64,000 bases of DNA from Paenibacillus sp. FSL R7-0345 (GCF_038595055.1 NZ_CP152002.1:742001-806000), one strand, 5' to 3'. Counted from the first letter of the stretch, positions 50,698 to 59,582 are shown. Translations and numbers: made by a program. Notes: generated from the letters alone by a model not told the origin.

Positions 50698-51594
50698 CTA
50701 GATATCAGATGGGGTGTTGATAGCTTCCTGCAGCTCCATAAGAAACTTTTCTGCCGCTTTCGAAAACACCTGATACTTCTTCCAGACAATATATAAAGGC
50801 GCCTCTAACCGCGGCTCCAGAGGCTTGAAGCAAAGACCGGAAACGTTACTGGTATTCACCAGTTTATCTAAACATAGCGCGTACCCGATCCCTTCCTCCA
50901 CCATGAGAGCGGCGTTATAAATCAGATTATAGGTGGCAACGATGTTCTGATGCTCAGAACCCTCCCGGAGCCATCCGGATAACTCGTTTCCGGCAAGAGC
51001 CTGTCTGGAGCAGAGCAGGGGGAGGCCGAGTAAATGCTCTGGCCGAATACAGTCTAGAGATGCTAACGGACTGTCCTTTTTCATAAGTAAGCCCCAAGTA
51101 TCTGTTGCCGGCAGGCGTAAATAGTCATAATTCTGGATTTGGGCTGCCCCGATAATCACTCCAAAGTCCAGCAGCCCCTTATCCAAACGCTCCATTACAT
51201 CCTCGGCGTTACCGCTATAAAGGTGGTATTGGATATGCGGGTGCTCCTGCTGCAGCTTCCTTACCGACCTGGCTATATAGCGCATAGCAGCTGTTTCACC
51301 GCCCCCGATATAAAGTTCCCCGCTGATTACCTCATCCGCGCCGCCGATTTCTGCTTCCGTTTTATCCACCAGCTCCATAATTTCCTGCGCCCGTTTACGA
51401 AGCAGCATTCCTTCTTCTGTGAGTGCAATTCTCCGGTTTCCCCGGATAAACAGCTGTTTACCCAGTGTTTCCTCTAATTCCATCAGCTGCTTTGAAAGAG
51501 TGGGCTGTGAGACATTGAGCGCTTTTGCTGCTCCTGTAATGCTTTCTTCTCTTACTACTGCCAAAAAATAACGCAGAACCCGAAATTCCATCAT
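50698..51594 (-). CDS. LysR-family transcriptional regulator
   Basis: The protein has 298 residues; the start is ATG 51594. The N-terminal winged helix is standard (FRVLRYFLAVVREESITGAAKALNVSQPTLSKQL) and the effector domain spans ~90-290. It is divergent from an acetyltransferase gene across a 187-bp gap that contains a perfect 7-1-7 palindrome (51666-51680), a plausible operator. LysR proteins usually regulate the divergent gene with a small co-inducer. Confidence 0.88.
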   Translation of the reverse strand: MMEFRVLRYFLAVVREESITGAAKALNVSQPTLSKQLMELEETLGKQLFIRGNRRIALTEEGMLLRKRAQEIMELVDKTEAEIGGADEVISGELYIGGGETAAMRYIARSVRKLQQEHPHIQYHLYSGNAEDVMERLDKGLLDFGVIIGAAQIQNYDYLRLPATDTWGLLMKKDSPLASLDCIRPEHLLGLPLLCSRQALAGNELSGWLREGSEHQNIVATYNLIYNAALMVEEGIGYALCLDKLVNTSNVSGLCFKPLEPRLEAPLYIVWKKYQVFSKAAEKFLMELQEAINTPSDI

Positions 51595-51665
51595 GCATGC
51601 TCCTGTTCTGTAATCTTCTTGATTCTATTATAACTATTAGGTATTCCTTTTAACTATGGGAGGGC

Positions 51666-51680
51666 ATACTTAATAAGTAT
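51666..51680. promoter_or_regulatory. Palindrome in LysR/acetyltransferase divergent region
   Basis: ATACTTA-A-TAAGTAT is a perfect 7-bp inverted repeat about 100 bp before the acetyltransferase start, followed by a second related ACTTATT. It fits a LysR-type binding site. Confidence 0.45.
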
Positions 51681-51781
51681 TACTTATTGGATGGACATTC
51701 CGAATATAATCAGGATGTGACGGTGCACCCGTTACAGCAAAACTAATCGCTAACCATCAGCGGGAAAAGAGGATAAAACCT

Positions 51782-52348
51782 ATGAACTTAAACGAACTGT
51801 TAGATCATCTGAATCAGGGACGGACAATCACCGGAGGCTCGGAAGCGCACCTTTTTATGGTTCAGATAAGTAATGAGGCCATGCGCCTTACTATGGAACT
51901 GAACAACGCTTATCATACACCAGAGCAAGTCCGTGCTGTGATGGAACAGATTACCGGCAAGACAATAGATGAATCCTTCTCTATGTTTCCGCCTTTTAAC
52001 ACGGATTTTGGGAAAAACATTACTATAGGCAAAAATGTATTCATCAACTCAGGCTGCAAGTTTCAGGATCAGGGAGGAATAACGATCGGGGACGGTGCGT
52101 TAATTGGTCATAATACAGTGCTTGCTACCCTCAATCACGCCATGGCACCAGAGCAGCGCAGTGATCTTCACCCGGCCCCCATCTCAATAGGGAACAATGT
52201 ATGGATAGGCTCGGGTGCAACGGTTCTGCCCGGTGTAACCATTGGGGATGGTGCCATTATTGCCGCTGGTGCAGTAGTGAATAAGGATGTCGAGGCGAAT
52301 ACTATTGTGGGCGGCGTTCCTGCTAAATTTATTAAAAAGGTTGGATGA
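51782..52348 (+). CDS. Hexapeptide-repeat O-acetyltransferase (maltose/galactoside type)
   Basis: The protein has 188 residues from ATG 51782. It shows left-handed beta-helix hexapeptide repeats ([27 protein letters not shown]) with the catalytic His in TLNHAM and the C-terminal GVPAKFIKK typical of the LacA/Maa/NodL group. It transfers acetyl from acetyl-CoA to a sugar hydroxyl. It is divergent from and probably controlled by the LysR protein. Confidence 0.9.
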   Translation: MNLNELLDHLNQGRTITGGSEAHLFMVQISNEAMRLTMELNNAYHTPEQVRAVMEQITGKTIDESFSMFPPFNTDFGKNITIGKNVFINSGCKFQDQGGITIGDGALIGHNTVLATLNHAMAPEQRSDLHPAPISIGNNVWIGSGATVLPGVTIGDGAIIAAGAVVNKDVEANTIVGGVPAKFIKKVG

Positions 52349-52389
52349 AAAAAAGACGACAGCAACTTTTGGCTGCCTAAAGTGTCCGC

Positions 52390-53367
52390 CTATTCCCAGT
52401 AAGGTTTCCCGCTAAAGAGGAACGATTGACCGTTCATATACGCACTAACCTCCCTGCCCGCTAATTTACCAATATGATCAGGCAGCCATTCCTGCCAGTC
52501 AGGCAGACCCAGCCAGAAATTCATCGTTTCAAGCTGCGCTGCAATAAAAAAGTCCTCCAACAACTCAACATAGTTATCCGGTAACGGATAATACTCCGCA
52601 TACGATTGAAGCAGCTGTTCTCTAAATGCAGGATGGATGTAGGAAAACGTCCAGCCAAGATCAACTAAATAGTAGCCAAACCCGCAAGCGCCAAAATCGA
52701 TCGGCCGTACTTCTTTTCCGAGAAAGACTAGATTATTCGGAATTAAATCCGCATGAATCATTCCCCAATTACCGGGAGTTCTTTCCATAGCGTTCATCAT
52801 TGTGATGACTCGCTGACCGGCTTGCTGAAGTAGCGCTGTATCATCTGCGTTAAGCATGCCTGCATCAGATCGCTCTCCAAGCTTGTCCAGGGATTGCAGG
52901 ATCCGGGAGCTGTCAAAGGAAGGGCGTTCAAATACACCTGGGATGCTCCAATTCGAGGCTTGCCGATGTAGTTTGCCGGTCATTTCTCCTATAGCCGCCG
53001 CGTCCTCTACTGTAGGAATAAAAGGCTTCTGCTCACCTTCCACCCATCTTAGTAAAGTACAATTAATATCATCTACGTTCGTGATGAATTCCCCGCGGAT
53101 ATTCTTAAAAGGTGCCGGCACAGTTACATCTGTTTCCAAGGCCAAGGCTTGAAGCCAGACCATTTCAGAACGGATCACTTCCGGCTTACTCCAAAAGCTT
53201 TCAAGAGTATCACCTTTGGATAAGTGCAGGCGGAGGCTATAGCTGTTGTTGTCCTGGTCAGTGACCTTATAGATCGTATTTCCGCTTTGTGCGATAAAAT
53301 CAACCGACTTGCAAGTTATTGCGTAGTTACTTAAAGCTTCCTGTGCAATACTCAAATGATTAAACAA
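52390..53367 (-). CDS. APH-family phosphotransferase
   Basis: The protein has 325 residues, starting at TTG 53367 with AAGGAG about ten bases upstream. It is of the aminoglycoside phosphotransferase/choline kinase fold: the catalytic loop MIHADLIPNNLVF (HxDxxxxN) and the metal-binding PIDFGACGFG are clear. Substrate is not predictable; homologues include homoserine kinase-like and antibiotic kinases. The gene stands alone. Confidence 0.82.
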   Translation of the reverse strand: MFNHLSIAQEALSNYAITCKSVDFIAQSGNTIYKVTDQDNNSYSLRLHLSKGDTLESFWSKPEVIRSEMVWLQALALETDVTVPAPFKNIRGEFITNVDDINCTLLRWVEGEQKPFIPTVEDAAAIGEMTGKLHRQASNWSIPGVFERPSFDSSRILQSLDKLGERSDAGMLNADDTALLQQAGQRVITMMNAMERTPGNWGMIHADLIPNNLVFLGKEVRPIDFGACGFGYYLVDLGWTFSYIHPAFREQLLQSYAEYYPLPDNYVELLEDFFIAAQLETMNFWLGLPDWQEWLPDHIGKLAGREVSAYMNGQSFLFSGKPYWE

Positions 53368-53484
53368 ATATACATCGCTCCTTGGTGTGATGGTATAAAA
53401 TTACAATAACACAACGGATTAATGAGAGCGTGTAATGGTTGGTTATAGTTGTTTTTGACCGATTGGTTCTTAGAAGTACGTAGA

Positions 53485-53512
53485 TTGAAATTTCCCCTTG
53501 CCATGTTATAAT
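53485..53512 (+). promoter_or_regulatory. Strong promoter of a candidate small RNA
   Basis: TTGAAA (53485-53490) and TATAAT (53507-53512) are separated by 16 bases, near consensus for sigma-A. No start codon with a ribosome site follows within the next 140 bases. Confidence 0.6.
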
Positions 53513-53518
53513 AAGGGC

Positions 53519-53657
53519 AGAAATAGCGTAAAATGCAAAGAGAGCCGTGCTCGAACACGACTCCCCGTTTGCAATAGCCGCTTTTAAGGGCGGCGGCTTC
53601 GGAATAGCAGTCATGGGATAGACCGTTTCCTTTGGACAGGGCGGTCTATTTCTTTTT
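53519..53657 (+). ncRNA. Candidate structured small RNA (~139 nt)
   Basis: From the consensus promoter a transcript would run through a CGTG/CACG hairpin (53547-53562), a GCCGC/GGCGGC hairpin (53577-53599) and a terminator (ATAGACCG at 53618-53625 with CGGTCTAT at 53642-53649, then TCTTTTT). The layout recalls antitoxin RNAs of Firmicute type I toxin-antitoxin loci. A minus-strand frame overlaps it (start near 53615) with a hydrophobic stretch (LFAFYAISALIITW), but it has no clear ribosome site. A plain regulatory RNA is equally possible. Confidence 0.45.
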
Positions 53658-53721
53658 GAGGTAGTTAAGCAGTGCAATAATGAAAACAATTTATCCTGAT
53701 ACCCATAGAGAGGTTTTAGAA

Positions 53722-54705
53722 ATGACAACTAACTTTTGGCGTGACTTACCACGCCCGTTTTTTATACTGGCGCCGATGGAGGATGTGACGGATGTGGTGT
53801 TTCGTCATGTCGTAAGTAAGGCGGGCCGGCCGGATGTGTTTTTTACGGAGTTTGCGAATTCGGAGAGCTATTGCCACCCGGAAGGGCATCATGCGGTGCG
53901 CGGGCGGTTGACGTTTACGGAGGATGAGCAGCCGATGGTTGCCCATATCTGGGGAGATAAGCCGGAATATTTCCGGCAGATGAGCATCGGGATGGCCGAA
54001 GAAGGGTTTAAAGGCATCGATATTAACATGGGCTGTCCTGTAGCGAACGTAGCGGAGAACGGGAAGGGGAGCGGCCTGATCTGCCGTCCCGAGCTTGCAG
54101 GGGAGATCATCCAGGCGGCCAAAGCCGGGGGACTGCCGGTCAGTGTCAAAACAAGGCTCGGGTTCAGCGAGATCGGCGAATGGCGCGGCTGGTTAACCCA
54201 TATTTTGCAGCAGGATATTGTGAATCTGTCGATTCACCTGCGCACACGTGAGGAAATGAGTAAGGTGAATGCCCACTGGGAGCTGATCCCGGAGATCAAA
54301 AAGCTTCGTGATGAGATCGCACCCAATACGTTGTTGACCATTAACGGGGATATCCCGGACCGTCAGACCGGCCTTAAGCTTGCTGAAGAGTACGGGGTAG
54401 ACGGGATTATGATCGGGCGGGGGATTTTTCAGAATCCGTTTGCGTTTGAACAGGAGCCAAAGGAGCATAGTAGCGCGGAACTCTTGGATCTGCTGCGGCT
54501 GCATCTGGACCTCTATGATCAATATGCCGGACAGGCACCACGTTCCTTCAGCCCGCTTCAGCGGTTCTTCAAAATCTATGTCCGCGGCTTCCGCGGAGCC
54601 GGAGAGTTAAGAAATACCTTAATGAACACTAAATCAACAAGTGAAGTGCGTGCGCTGCTTGATGCTTTTGTAAGCAAAGAGTCTGACGACACGGAGAACC
54701 TATAG
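53722..54705 (+). CDS. tRNA-dihydrouridine synthase
   Basis: The protein has 327 residues from ATG 53722 (GAGG eight bases upstream; a frame from 53680 has no ribosome site). It is an FMN-binding TIM barrel: [25 protein letters not shown] with the catalytic Cys, [27 protein letters not shown] and [10 protein letters not shown]. It reduces uridines in tRNA D-loops using NADPH. Length is normal for the family. Confidence 0.92.
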   Translation: MTTNFWRDLPRPFFILAPMEDVTDVVFRHVVSKAGRPDVFFTEFANSESYCHPEGHHAVRGRLTFTEDEQPMVAHIWGDKPEYFRQMSIGMAEEGFKGIDINMGCPVANVAENGKGSGLICRPELAGEIIQAAKAGGLPVSVKTRLGFSEIGEWRGWLTHILQQDIVNLSIHLRTREEMSKVNAHWELIPEIKKLRDEIAPNTLLTINGDIPDRQTGLKLAEEYGVDGIMIGRGIFQNPFAFEQEPKEHSSAELLDLLRLHLDLYDQYAGQAPRSFSPLQRFFKIYVRGFRGAGELRNTLMNTKSTSEVRALLDAFVSKESDDTENL

Positions 54706-54797
54706 ATTAAGCATTCAAGCTGAGGATAGGCGGATGGAGAGGGGAGGAGCCCGGAGCCAGCAAGCCTGTCCTCTGTTTGGTATATGGAGGGAAACAC

Positions 54798-55367
54798 ATG
54801 TCTTGGAGCAAATTGAAGCAACAGCTGGAAGGCTTTCTCAGTCCTGCATTAATTGAAAGGGTAGAGTACCGCGCGCCGGGTTACCGTTATCTGCCTGATA
54901 AATCAGGGATCTGTTACATCTCGGTAGACAAAAAGAACCTGCTCAATATGAGCGATAAAAATAATCCGATCAGGTGGTACCAGACGGAGCTGGACATCAA
55001 GAACGATCCGGACATCCGGATTCCTGTCACAAGTGACGACATCGAAGCAGTCAGACAAGCCACCAAAGGGCCAGTGCCGGAGGATCGCCTGATCGTAATG
55101 GCCAGAAGCCGCAAAAGCACAGAGCATGCCAAAGAGCTTTTGTCCGCCCAGACGGCATTAACGAAGTCGAATTTTATCGTGGTGGCTAATAAGTTTCTGG
55201 TTACTCCCATAGAGGAGAGTATGGAGAGCAGCGACATGATGCTGAATATTCTGGCTCTGCTGGACAGACGGGTCGGGAAAAAGCGGATCTTGAGCATGGC
55301 TGAGAAGATGGAGCTGAAGCATCCGGTTGTGCAGTATTTTTATGAGCTGCGGCGGGGGACGTTGTGA
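54798..55367 (+). CDS. Conserved hypothetical protein (SF0329-like)
   Basis: The protein has 189 residues; ATG 54798 follows GGAGGG. The opening MSWSKLKQQLEGFLSPAL and GRYLPDKSG-like segment (RYLPDKSGICYISVDKK) fit the family annotated as SF0329. No enzyme motif is visible. The stop is followed by two hairpins. The last eight codons (YELRRGTL) and stop are repeated in degraded form at 56641-56669. Confidence 0.6.
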   Translation: MSWSKLKQQLEGFLSPALIERVEYRAPGYRYLPDKSGICYISVDKKNLLNMSDKNNPIRWYQTELDIKNDPDIRIPVTSDDIEAVRQATKGPVPEDRLIVMARSRKSTEHAKELLSAQTALTKSNFIVVANKFLVTPIEESMESSDMMLNILALLDRRVGKKRILSMAEKMELKHPVVQYFYELRRGTL

Positions 55368-55381
55368 GGCTCTGATATAAA

Positions 55382-55452
55382 GGTATTCCGTCCATGGAAT
55401 ACCAGCTCGTTTACAAAGCTCCACTGACAGCGATGTCAGTGGAGCTTTTTTA
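55382..55452 (+). terminator. Double hairpin terminator
   Basis: GGTATTCC/GGAATACC (55382-55403) is followed by a 15-bp stem AAAGCTCCACTGACA (55415-55429) with TGTCAGTGGAGCTTT (55434-55448) and a T-run. Confidence 0.8.
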
Positions 55453-55574
55453 TTATGCAGGCCACCGGCTAAAGTTTATGGATTATGGAATGATTTTCAC
55501 AAACGGCAATACAATAGACCTGTGGTTCGGCTTACGTCAGAAACCGGTAAACTAAATAAGGGAGGCTTCCCATT

Positions 55575-56591
55575 TTGAAAAAAGTTCCCGCTAGAGCCTT
55601 ATCGCTTCTGGTAGTTGTAGCAGTATTTCTATCCATGTACTTCACGAGCTTAACGCCTGCAAACGCTGCCGCACGAGGAGCATGGGCTCCAAATACTGCC
55701 TACGCAGTAAATGATACAGTAACCTACAGCGGAAGTACGTATACCTGTCTTCAAGCACACACTTCCCTCGTTGGCTGGGAGCCGGCTAATGTTCCTGCCT
55801 TATGGAAAAGCGGAGGAGGAACAACCACACCGACTCCGACACCAACGCCTCCTCCGGCAACAAACGGAGCTACCTTCTATGCAGATATCAATTACGGCGG
55901 AAAGGCAGTCACGCTTGGAACAGGAAATTATGTACTGTCTCAGCTGAACGCTGCAGGTATACCGAATGACTGGATGTCTTCGCTCAAGGTTCCTGGCGGC
56001 TGGACGGTTGAAGTCTATGAAAACGATAACTTTGGAGGCACCAAATGGACTTATACGGCTAATTCCTCCTGGGTTGGTGACAATGTCAATGACAAGATGA
56101 GTTCGGCTAAAATCTATATCGGCTCACCGCAGACTTCTGTCACCAAGCCTTCCGAGGTTCCAAGCCAAATCTGGACCTATGTAATGAATGTAGACGATAA
56201 ATTTGGTAAAGGCGGAGACTTTGCGCTATTGCTAAGTGCGGTTATCAAAAAAGAAAGCAGCTTTGGAGCAGGTCTGCCGGGCAGCCCGTCAGCCGGCGAC
56301 GGCTTAATGCAGGTAGAACCTAATACCCGCAATGCCTATTTATCGCAATTCAGCGCCAAATTTGGCCGCACCTATAATCACAGCAGTGAACAGGATCAGG
56401 TAGCCTTAGGCGGACTGATTCTGGATGAGAAAATCTCCCGGTTCGGAAGCATCTATAACGGATTGTTACACTATAACGGTGGAGACAACTGGTATCCGGG
56501 AGCTACCGATTCCTATGGCCGTCCTATTCTGGCCGATCAATATGCAAATGCCGTTTATGCTACCTATCAGGGGTACGGCGGTAAGAATTAA
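55575..56591 (+). CDS. Secreted CBM-crystallin-transglycosylase protein
   Basis: The protein has 338 residues with GGGAGG before ATG 55575. A signal peptide (~1-33) is followed by a CBM5/12 chitin-binding-like domain (WAPNTAYAVNDTVTYSGSTYTCLQAHTS), a Pro-Thr linker, a beta/gamma-crystallin domain (~95-180: GATFYADINYGGKAV and EVYENDNFGGTKW) and a lysozyme/SLT-like catalytic domain (~190-338: IKKESSFGAG with the Glu, GLMQVEPNTRNAY, YNGLLHYNGGD). It likely cuts peptidoglycan or a chitin-like polymer outside the cell. The architecture suggests targeting to a competitor's wall or to chitin. A terminator follows. Confidence 0.8.
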   Translation: MKKVPARALSLLVVVAVFLSMYFTSLTPANAAARGAWAPNTAYAVNDTVTYSGSTYTCLQAHTSLVGWEPANVPALWKSGGGTTTPTPTPTPPPATNGATFYADINYGGKAVTLGTGNYVLSQLNAAGIPNDWMSSLKVPGGWTVEVYENDNFGGTKWTYTANSSWVGDNVNDKMSSAKIYIGSPQTSVTKPSEVPSQIWTYVMNVDDKFGKGGDFALLLSAVIKKESSFGAGLPGSPSAGDGLMQVEPNTRNAYLSQFSAKFGRTYNHSSEQDQVALGGLILDEKISRFGSIYNGLLHYNGGDNWYPGATDSYGRPILADQYANAVYATYQGYGGKN

Positions 56592-56602
56592 TAGAGAGGC
56601 AC

Positions 56603-56641
56603 GAAGACGCTGGGGGAAGCCTCCTTGGCGTCTTTATTTTT
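56603..56641 (+). terminator. Terminator of the secreted transglycosylase gene
   Basis: AAGACGC (56604-56610) pairs with GCGTCTT (56628-56634), with inner GGGG/CCTCC pairing, followed by TATTTTTT. Confidence 0.75.
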
Positions 56642-56715
56642 TATAAGCTGCGGCGGGGAACGTTGTGAGGTAAACTATTTCTAATAGATTGTTGAAAAAT
56701 GAGAGGGCTTATGTG

Positions 56716-57678
56716 ATGCCGAAACAAGATAATATGCTGGCCATCCTATGGATGCTGAACTCCGGCGTGAAAATAACAGCGAAGCAGATTGCTGAGAAGC
56801 TGGAAATCAATATACGGACCGTGTACCGGTATATCGATGCATTATGTGCCAGCGGAGTGCCGGTCATCTCTGACTCTGGCCATAACGGCGGGTATAGCCT
56901 GCTGAGTAATGTGATCCGAGCACCGCTGCTGTTTGATATGGAAGAAAAGAAGGCACTCCTGCATGCTGCTCTTTTTGCCAAAGAGGCCGGATCTCCTATG
57001 AGTGAGGCATTGGACAATGCAGCAGCCAAGCTAATAGGGTATTCCAATCAGGAGCAGGAACAGGTGCTCAGCCGCCATCTGGCCGGCTTTGAAGTCATAA
57101 ACCGGATGGAGCCTCCGTCTGTCCAGCCGGTGCTTGCGGAATTGGAATGGGCGGTAGCTAATGAATGCTCTGTCGAACTCGATTACCGCAGAAGCCGTGA
57201 AGAGCACGCGAAGACGAGGTTAATTGATCCCTACGGCATGGTTTATTGGAACAACAAATGGTACACGGTGGCATTTTGTCATCTGAAGAATGAAGTCCGC
57301 CGCTTTCGGGCAGACCGGATTCTGACGATCAAGCGGACGGCATTACCGTTTAAGCGCCCGGAAGCTTTTTCGGCCCGTGACAGCTTCCTGCACAATCTGC
57401 TGCCTGATCCGGCAGGCATGGAAGGGTTGATGACTTTAAGGATAGAAGGTATGCCAGATGCGCTGGACGACCTGTGTATGCACTGGTTTCTCGGGCATCA
57501 TCTGAAGGAGCGGACAGCGGGTCAGGCCGTCTTTACCCTTGAGGAGGAGTCCATTCACCGGTATGTTCCTAATTTTCTTTTACCCTATGGAAAATCCCTT
57601 CAAGTAATAGAGCCGCTGAGTTTAAAGGAGAGACTTGTGGCTGTTGCATCGGATTTAGTGGAATATTACCGGCTTTAA
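56716..57678 (+). CDS. YafY-type WYL-domain regulator
   Basis: The protein has 320 residues from ATG 56716 (GAGAGGG upstream). An N-terminal HTH_11 (MLNSGVKITAKQIAEKLEINIRTVYRYIDAL) and a central WYL domain (MVYWNNKWYTVAFCHLKNEVRRFRADRI) are clear; WYL domains bind nucleotides or nucleic acid fragments. It is followed by a terminator and a DJ-1/PfpI gene 54 bp further that it may regulate, as is common for this pair. Confidence 0.85.
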   Translation: MPKQDNMLAILWMLNSGVKITAKQIAEKLEINIRTVYRYIDALCASGVPVISDSGHNGGYSLLSNVIRAPLLFDMEEKKALLHAALFAKEAGSPMSEALDNAAAKLIGYSNQEQEQVLSRHLAGFEVINRMEPPSVQPVLAELEWAVANECSVELDYRRSREEHAKTRLIDPYGMVYWNNKWYTVAFCHLKNEVRRFRADRILTIKRTALPFKRPEAFSARDSFLHNLLPDPAGMEGLMTLRIEGMPDALDDLCMHWFLGHHLKERTAGQAVFTLEEESIHRYVPNFLLPYGKSLQVIEPLSLKERLVAVASDLVEYYRL

Positions 57679-57680
57679 CG

Positions 57681-57718
57681 GCTTCACTGACAGCGGATGT
57701 CAGTGGAGCTGTTTTATT
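57681..57718 (+). terminator. Hairpin between WYL regulator and PfpI gene
   Basis: GCTTCACTGACA (57681-57692) pairs with TGTCAGTGGAGC (57698-57709), followed by TGTTTTATT. It is close in sequence to the hairpin at 55415-55448, so the two share an origin. Confidence 0.6.
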
Positions 57719-57749
57719 ATGGAGATAATTAGTGAAGGGGGAATTAGAA

Positions 57750-58367
57750 ATGAAGAATACTGTATATCTGTATGTGTGTGACACCATGGCGGACTGGGAA
57801 ATCGGGTACCTGACTGCCGAGCTGAACTCGGGAAGATATTTTAAGAAGGGGCAAGCCTCGTCTAAGCTAGTCACCGTAGGGCTAGACAAGAAGCCCATAA
57901 CCACCATGGGCGGATTAAAAATAATGCCTGACCTCAGCCTGCAGGAATGCAGCATGACAAGCGGGGATCTTTTGATTCTACCGGGTGGAGAGACGTGGAC
58001 AGATAGCATTCACGAGCCCGTCCTGCAAGCCGCCGAGAGATGTTTGAAGGAAGATGTTTGGGTTGCGGCGATTTGCGGAGCTACGATGGCGCTGGCCCGG
58101 ACAGGCCTGCTGGATACACGCGCCCATACAAGCAATGATCTGGAGTATCTGAAAATGGTCTGTCCCGCGTACACAGGCGAACCTTTCTATAAACCGGAGC
58201 CTGCTATTACAGACGGGAAGCTGATTACTGCTTCTGGAATAGCTCCGCTGGAGTTTGCTGTTCAAGTCCTCAGAGCCCTGGATGTATTCTCGGACCAAAA
58301 GTTAGAAGCCTGGTATAACCTTTACAAGACTCAGGAGCCTAAGTATTTCTATGAGCTGATGAGCTGA
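57750..58367 (+). CDS. DJ-1/PfpI-family protein
   Basis: The protein has 205 residues from ATG 57750 (GGGGG upstream). It has the glutamine-amidotransferase-like fold with the nucleophile elbow AAICGATMALA (Cys) and an early Glu in the LYVCDTMADWEIG strand. Relatives are putative intracellular proteases, amidases or glyoxalases. Its position after a WYL regulator suggests shared control. Confidence 0.85.
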   Translation: MKNTVYLYVCDTMADWEIGYLTAELNSGRYFKKGQASSKLVTVGLDKKPITTMGGLKIMPDLSLQECSMTSGDLLILPGGETWTDSIHEPVLQAAERCLKEDVWVAAICGATMALARTGLLDTRAHTSNDLEYLKMVCPAYTGEPFYKPEPAITDGKLITASGIAPLEFAVQVLRALDVFSDQKLEAWYNLYKTQEPKYFYELMS

Positions 58368-58407
58368 CGAGCTAGATGTTTGGAACAGGATCGGCGGAAT
58401 GGTGCGG

Positions 58408-58441
58408 GGGAACCCCTGGCCAGGAGGCTGGTCCTCTTTTT
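58408..58441 (+). terminator. Weak terminator after the PfpI gene
   Basis: GGCCAG pairs with CTGGTC around GAGG, followed by CTCTTTTT. It is a wobble-containing stem, so the call is moderate. Confidence 0.45.
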
Positions 58442-58586
58442 ATATATATAAAACGTACGATATAAGAGCAGGAAAGCTGGAATATGCAGAAATATTGACG
58501 ATCTGGCAAATTGCATAAATAGGAGATTGACCTATGGTAAATAAGAGGTTAATATTGGTATAAAATGGAACTAAGAGGGAGTGTGT

Positions 58587-59441
58587 ATGTTGCTTGAACT
58601 CGATGGTATAGCTGCCGATTCACTTGTTGACATGATAAAACTATCATTTTCATGGGAGAACTGGCCAGCCGTAATTGAGGTGTCAGATAAGCTATTCGAA
58701 GTGATTACCATCACCTGCGAAACCTCACAGAATATCATCGGGATGCCTCCCAAGCCGCACTTAAAAAGAAGCACGGTTTACTATGTCGGATATAGCTTAT
58801 TAATGAAGGGGGTGGCGTACCAGAAGACGGGACAATACGCAGCATCGAGAAATTGTATTAATCAATACAAAGATCTCAGCTGGATTAAGCATTTAGATGA
58901 AGCTGGTAACGCGGAAGTGGATTATTTTAAAAGCATGGCTATGGCGAACGGTTATGTTATTGAACTGCTTGAGGGGAATAGCGGGGTTCTGCGGGAGTAT
59001 GTCCGTTTCTTGCAAGCGCTGGAAAAGAAGGAACTGTTGAACGGAATGTTGACTGTCCTGGAGTCTGCTATTAAATACAACTACTCTATCGATTGGGTGC
59101 TTGATCTATTTAGCGATCAGATCGAGGAGATTAACAGCATAGAGAAAAGAGAAGACGTGCGGAGTTATGTGGATTATAAGTATCTACTCGCTACCTATTT
59201 ATATAGAAGAAATAATATCACCGATGCGCTAAATAGAATACTAGATATTTTACAAATATGTAGTAAACTAGAAGATGAGGCGGGATTTAGGAAATCTATT
59301 GCCTTTTACGAGCTTATCCGACACCGGGCATCAGATTCACAGCAAGAGATGTATCAAGGAATTATAAAAAATATCTTAGAGAGGGAGTTTTTTTATGACG
59401 AAAAAGATATCCTTGTTGCTGACGACGTTATTGTTACTTAG
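58587..59441 (+). CDS. TPR regulator of Rap/RRNPP type
   Basis: The protein has 284 residues from ATG 58587 (GAGGGAG five bases upstream). It is helical, with TPR-like repeats (VGYSLLMKGVAYQKTGQYAAS; YKYLLATYLYRRNNITDALNRILDIL). There is no N-terminal HTH, so it resembles a Rap-type or HTH-less member of the RRNPP peptide-sensing family. Its last 47 bases overlap a short gene for an exported peptide, the usual arrangement of receptor and cognate peptide. Confidence 0.7.
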   Translation: MLLELDGIAADSLVDMIKLSFSWENWPAVIEVSDKLFEVITITCETSQNIIGMPPKPHLKRSTVYYVGYSLLMKGVAYQKTGQYAASRNCINQYKDLSWIKHLDEAGNAEVDYFKSMAMANGYVIELLEGNSGVLREYVRFLQALEKKELLNGMLTVLESAIKYNYSIDWVLDLFSDQIEEINSIEKREDVRSYVDYKYLLATYLYRRNNITDALNRILDILQICSKLEDEAGFRKSIAFYELIRHRASDSQQEMYQGIIKNILEREFFYDEKDILVADDVIVT

Positions 59442-59538
59442 TGCAGTTGCTATCGGAGCCTCAGCTAGTGCTGATGCCGCTGCAAAGACAAGCCCTGCGG
59501 GCGGGATTACGCTATTTAATCATGGGACTGGGCATTAG
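59395..59538 (+). CDS. Exported signalling peptide precursor (Phr-like)
   Basis: The gene has 47 codons: ATG 59395 preceded by GAGGGAG at eight bases. The N-terminal signal is textbook: MTKKISLLL, a Leu/Thr/Val core and a processing region rich in Ala and Ser (ASASADAAA). The C-terminal ~15 residues (KTSPAGGITLFNHGTGH) would hold the mature peptide. It overlaps the TPR regulator by 47 bp in another frame and has its own terminator at 59553-59581. Phr/NprX/PapR-like precursors look like this. The exact mature peptide is unknown. The overlapping frame at 59441-59641 is a shadow. Confidence 0.72.
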   Translation: MTKKISLLLTTLLLLSAVAIGASASADAAAKTSPAGGITLFNHGTGH

Positions 59539-59552
59539 AAATAGATTGATGA

Positions 59553-59582
59553 AAGACTCCGCGGAATGCGGGGTCTTTTTTG
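59553..59582 (+). terminator. Terminator of the signalling peptide gene
   Basis: AAGACTCCGC (59553-59562) pairs with GCGGGGTCTT (59568-59577) with one G-T wobble, then a T-run. Confidence 0.8.

Noticed and set aside
53360..53614. Minus-strand frame with a hydrophobic stretch, possible type I toxin
   Set aside because: No ribosome site and an atypical length (about 85 codons from 53614) with a charged tail; kept only as a remark under the candidate RNA.
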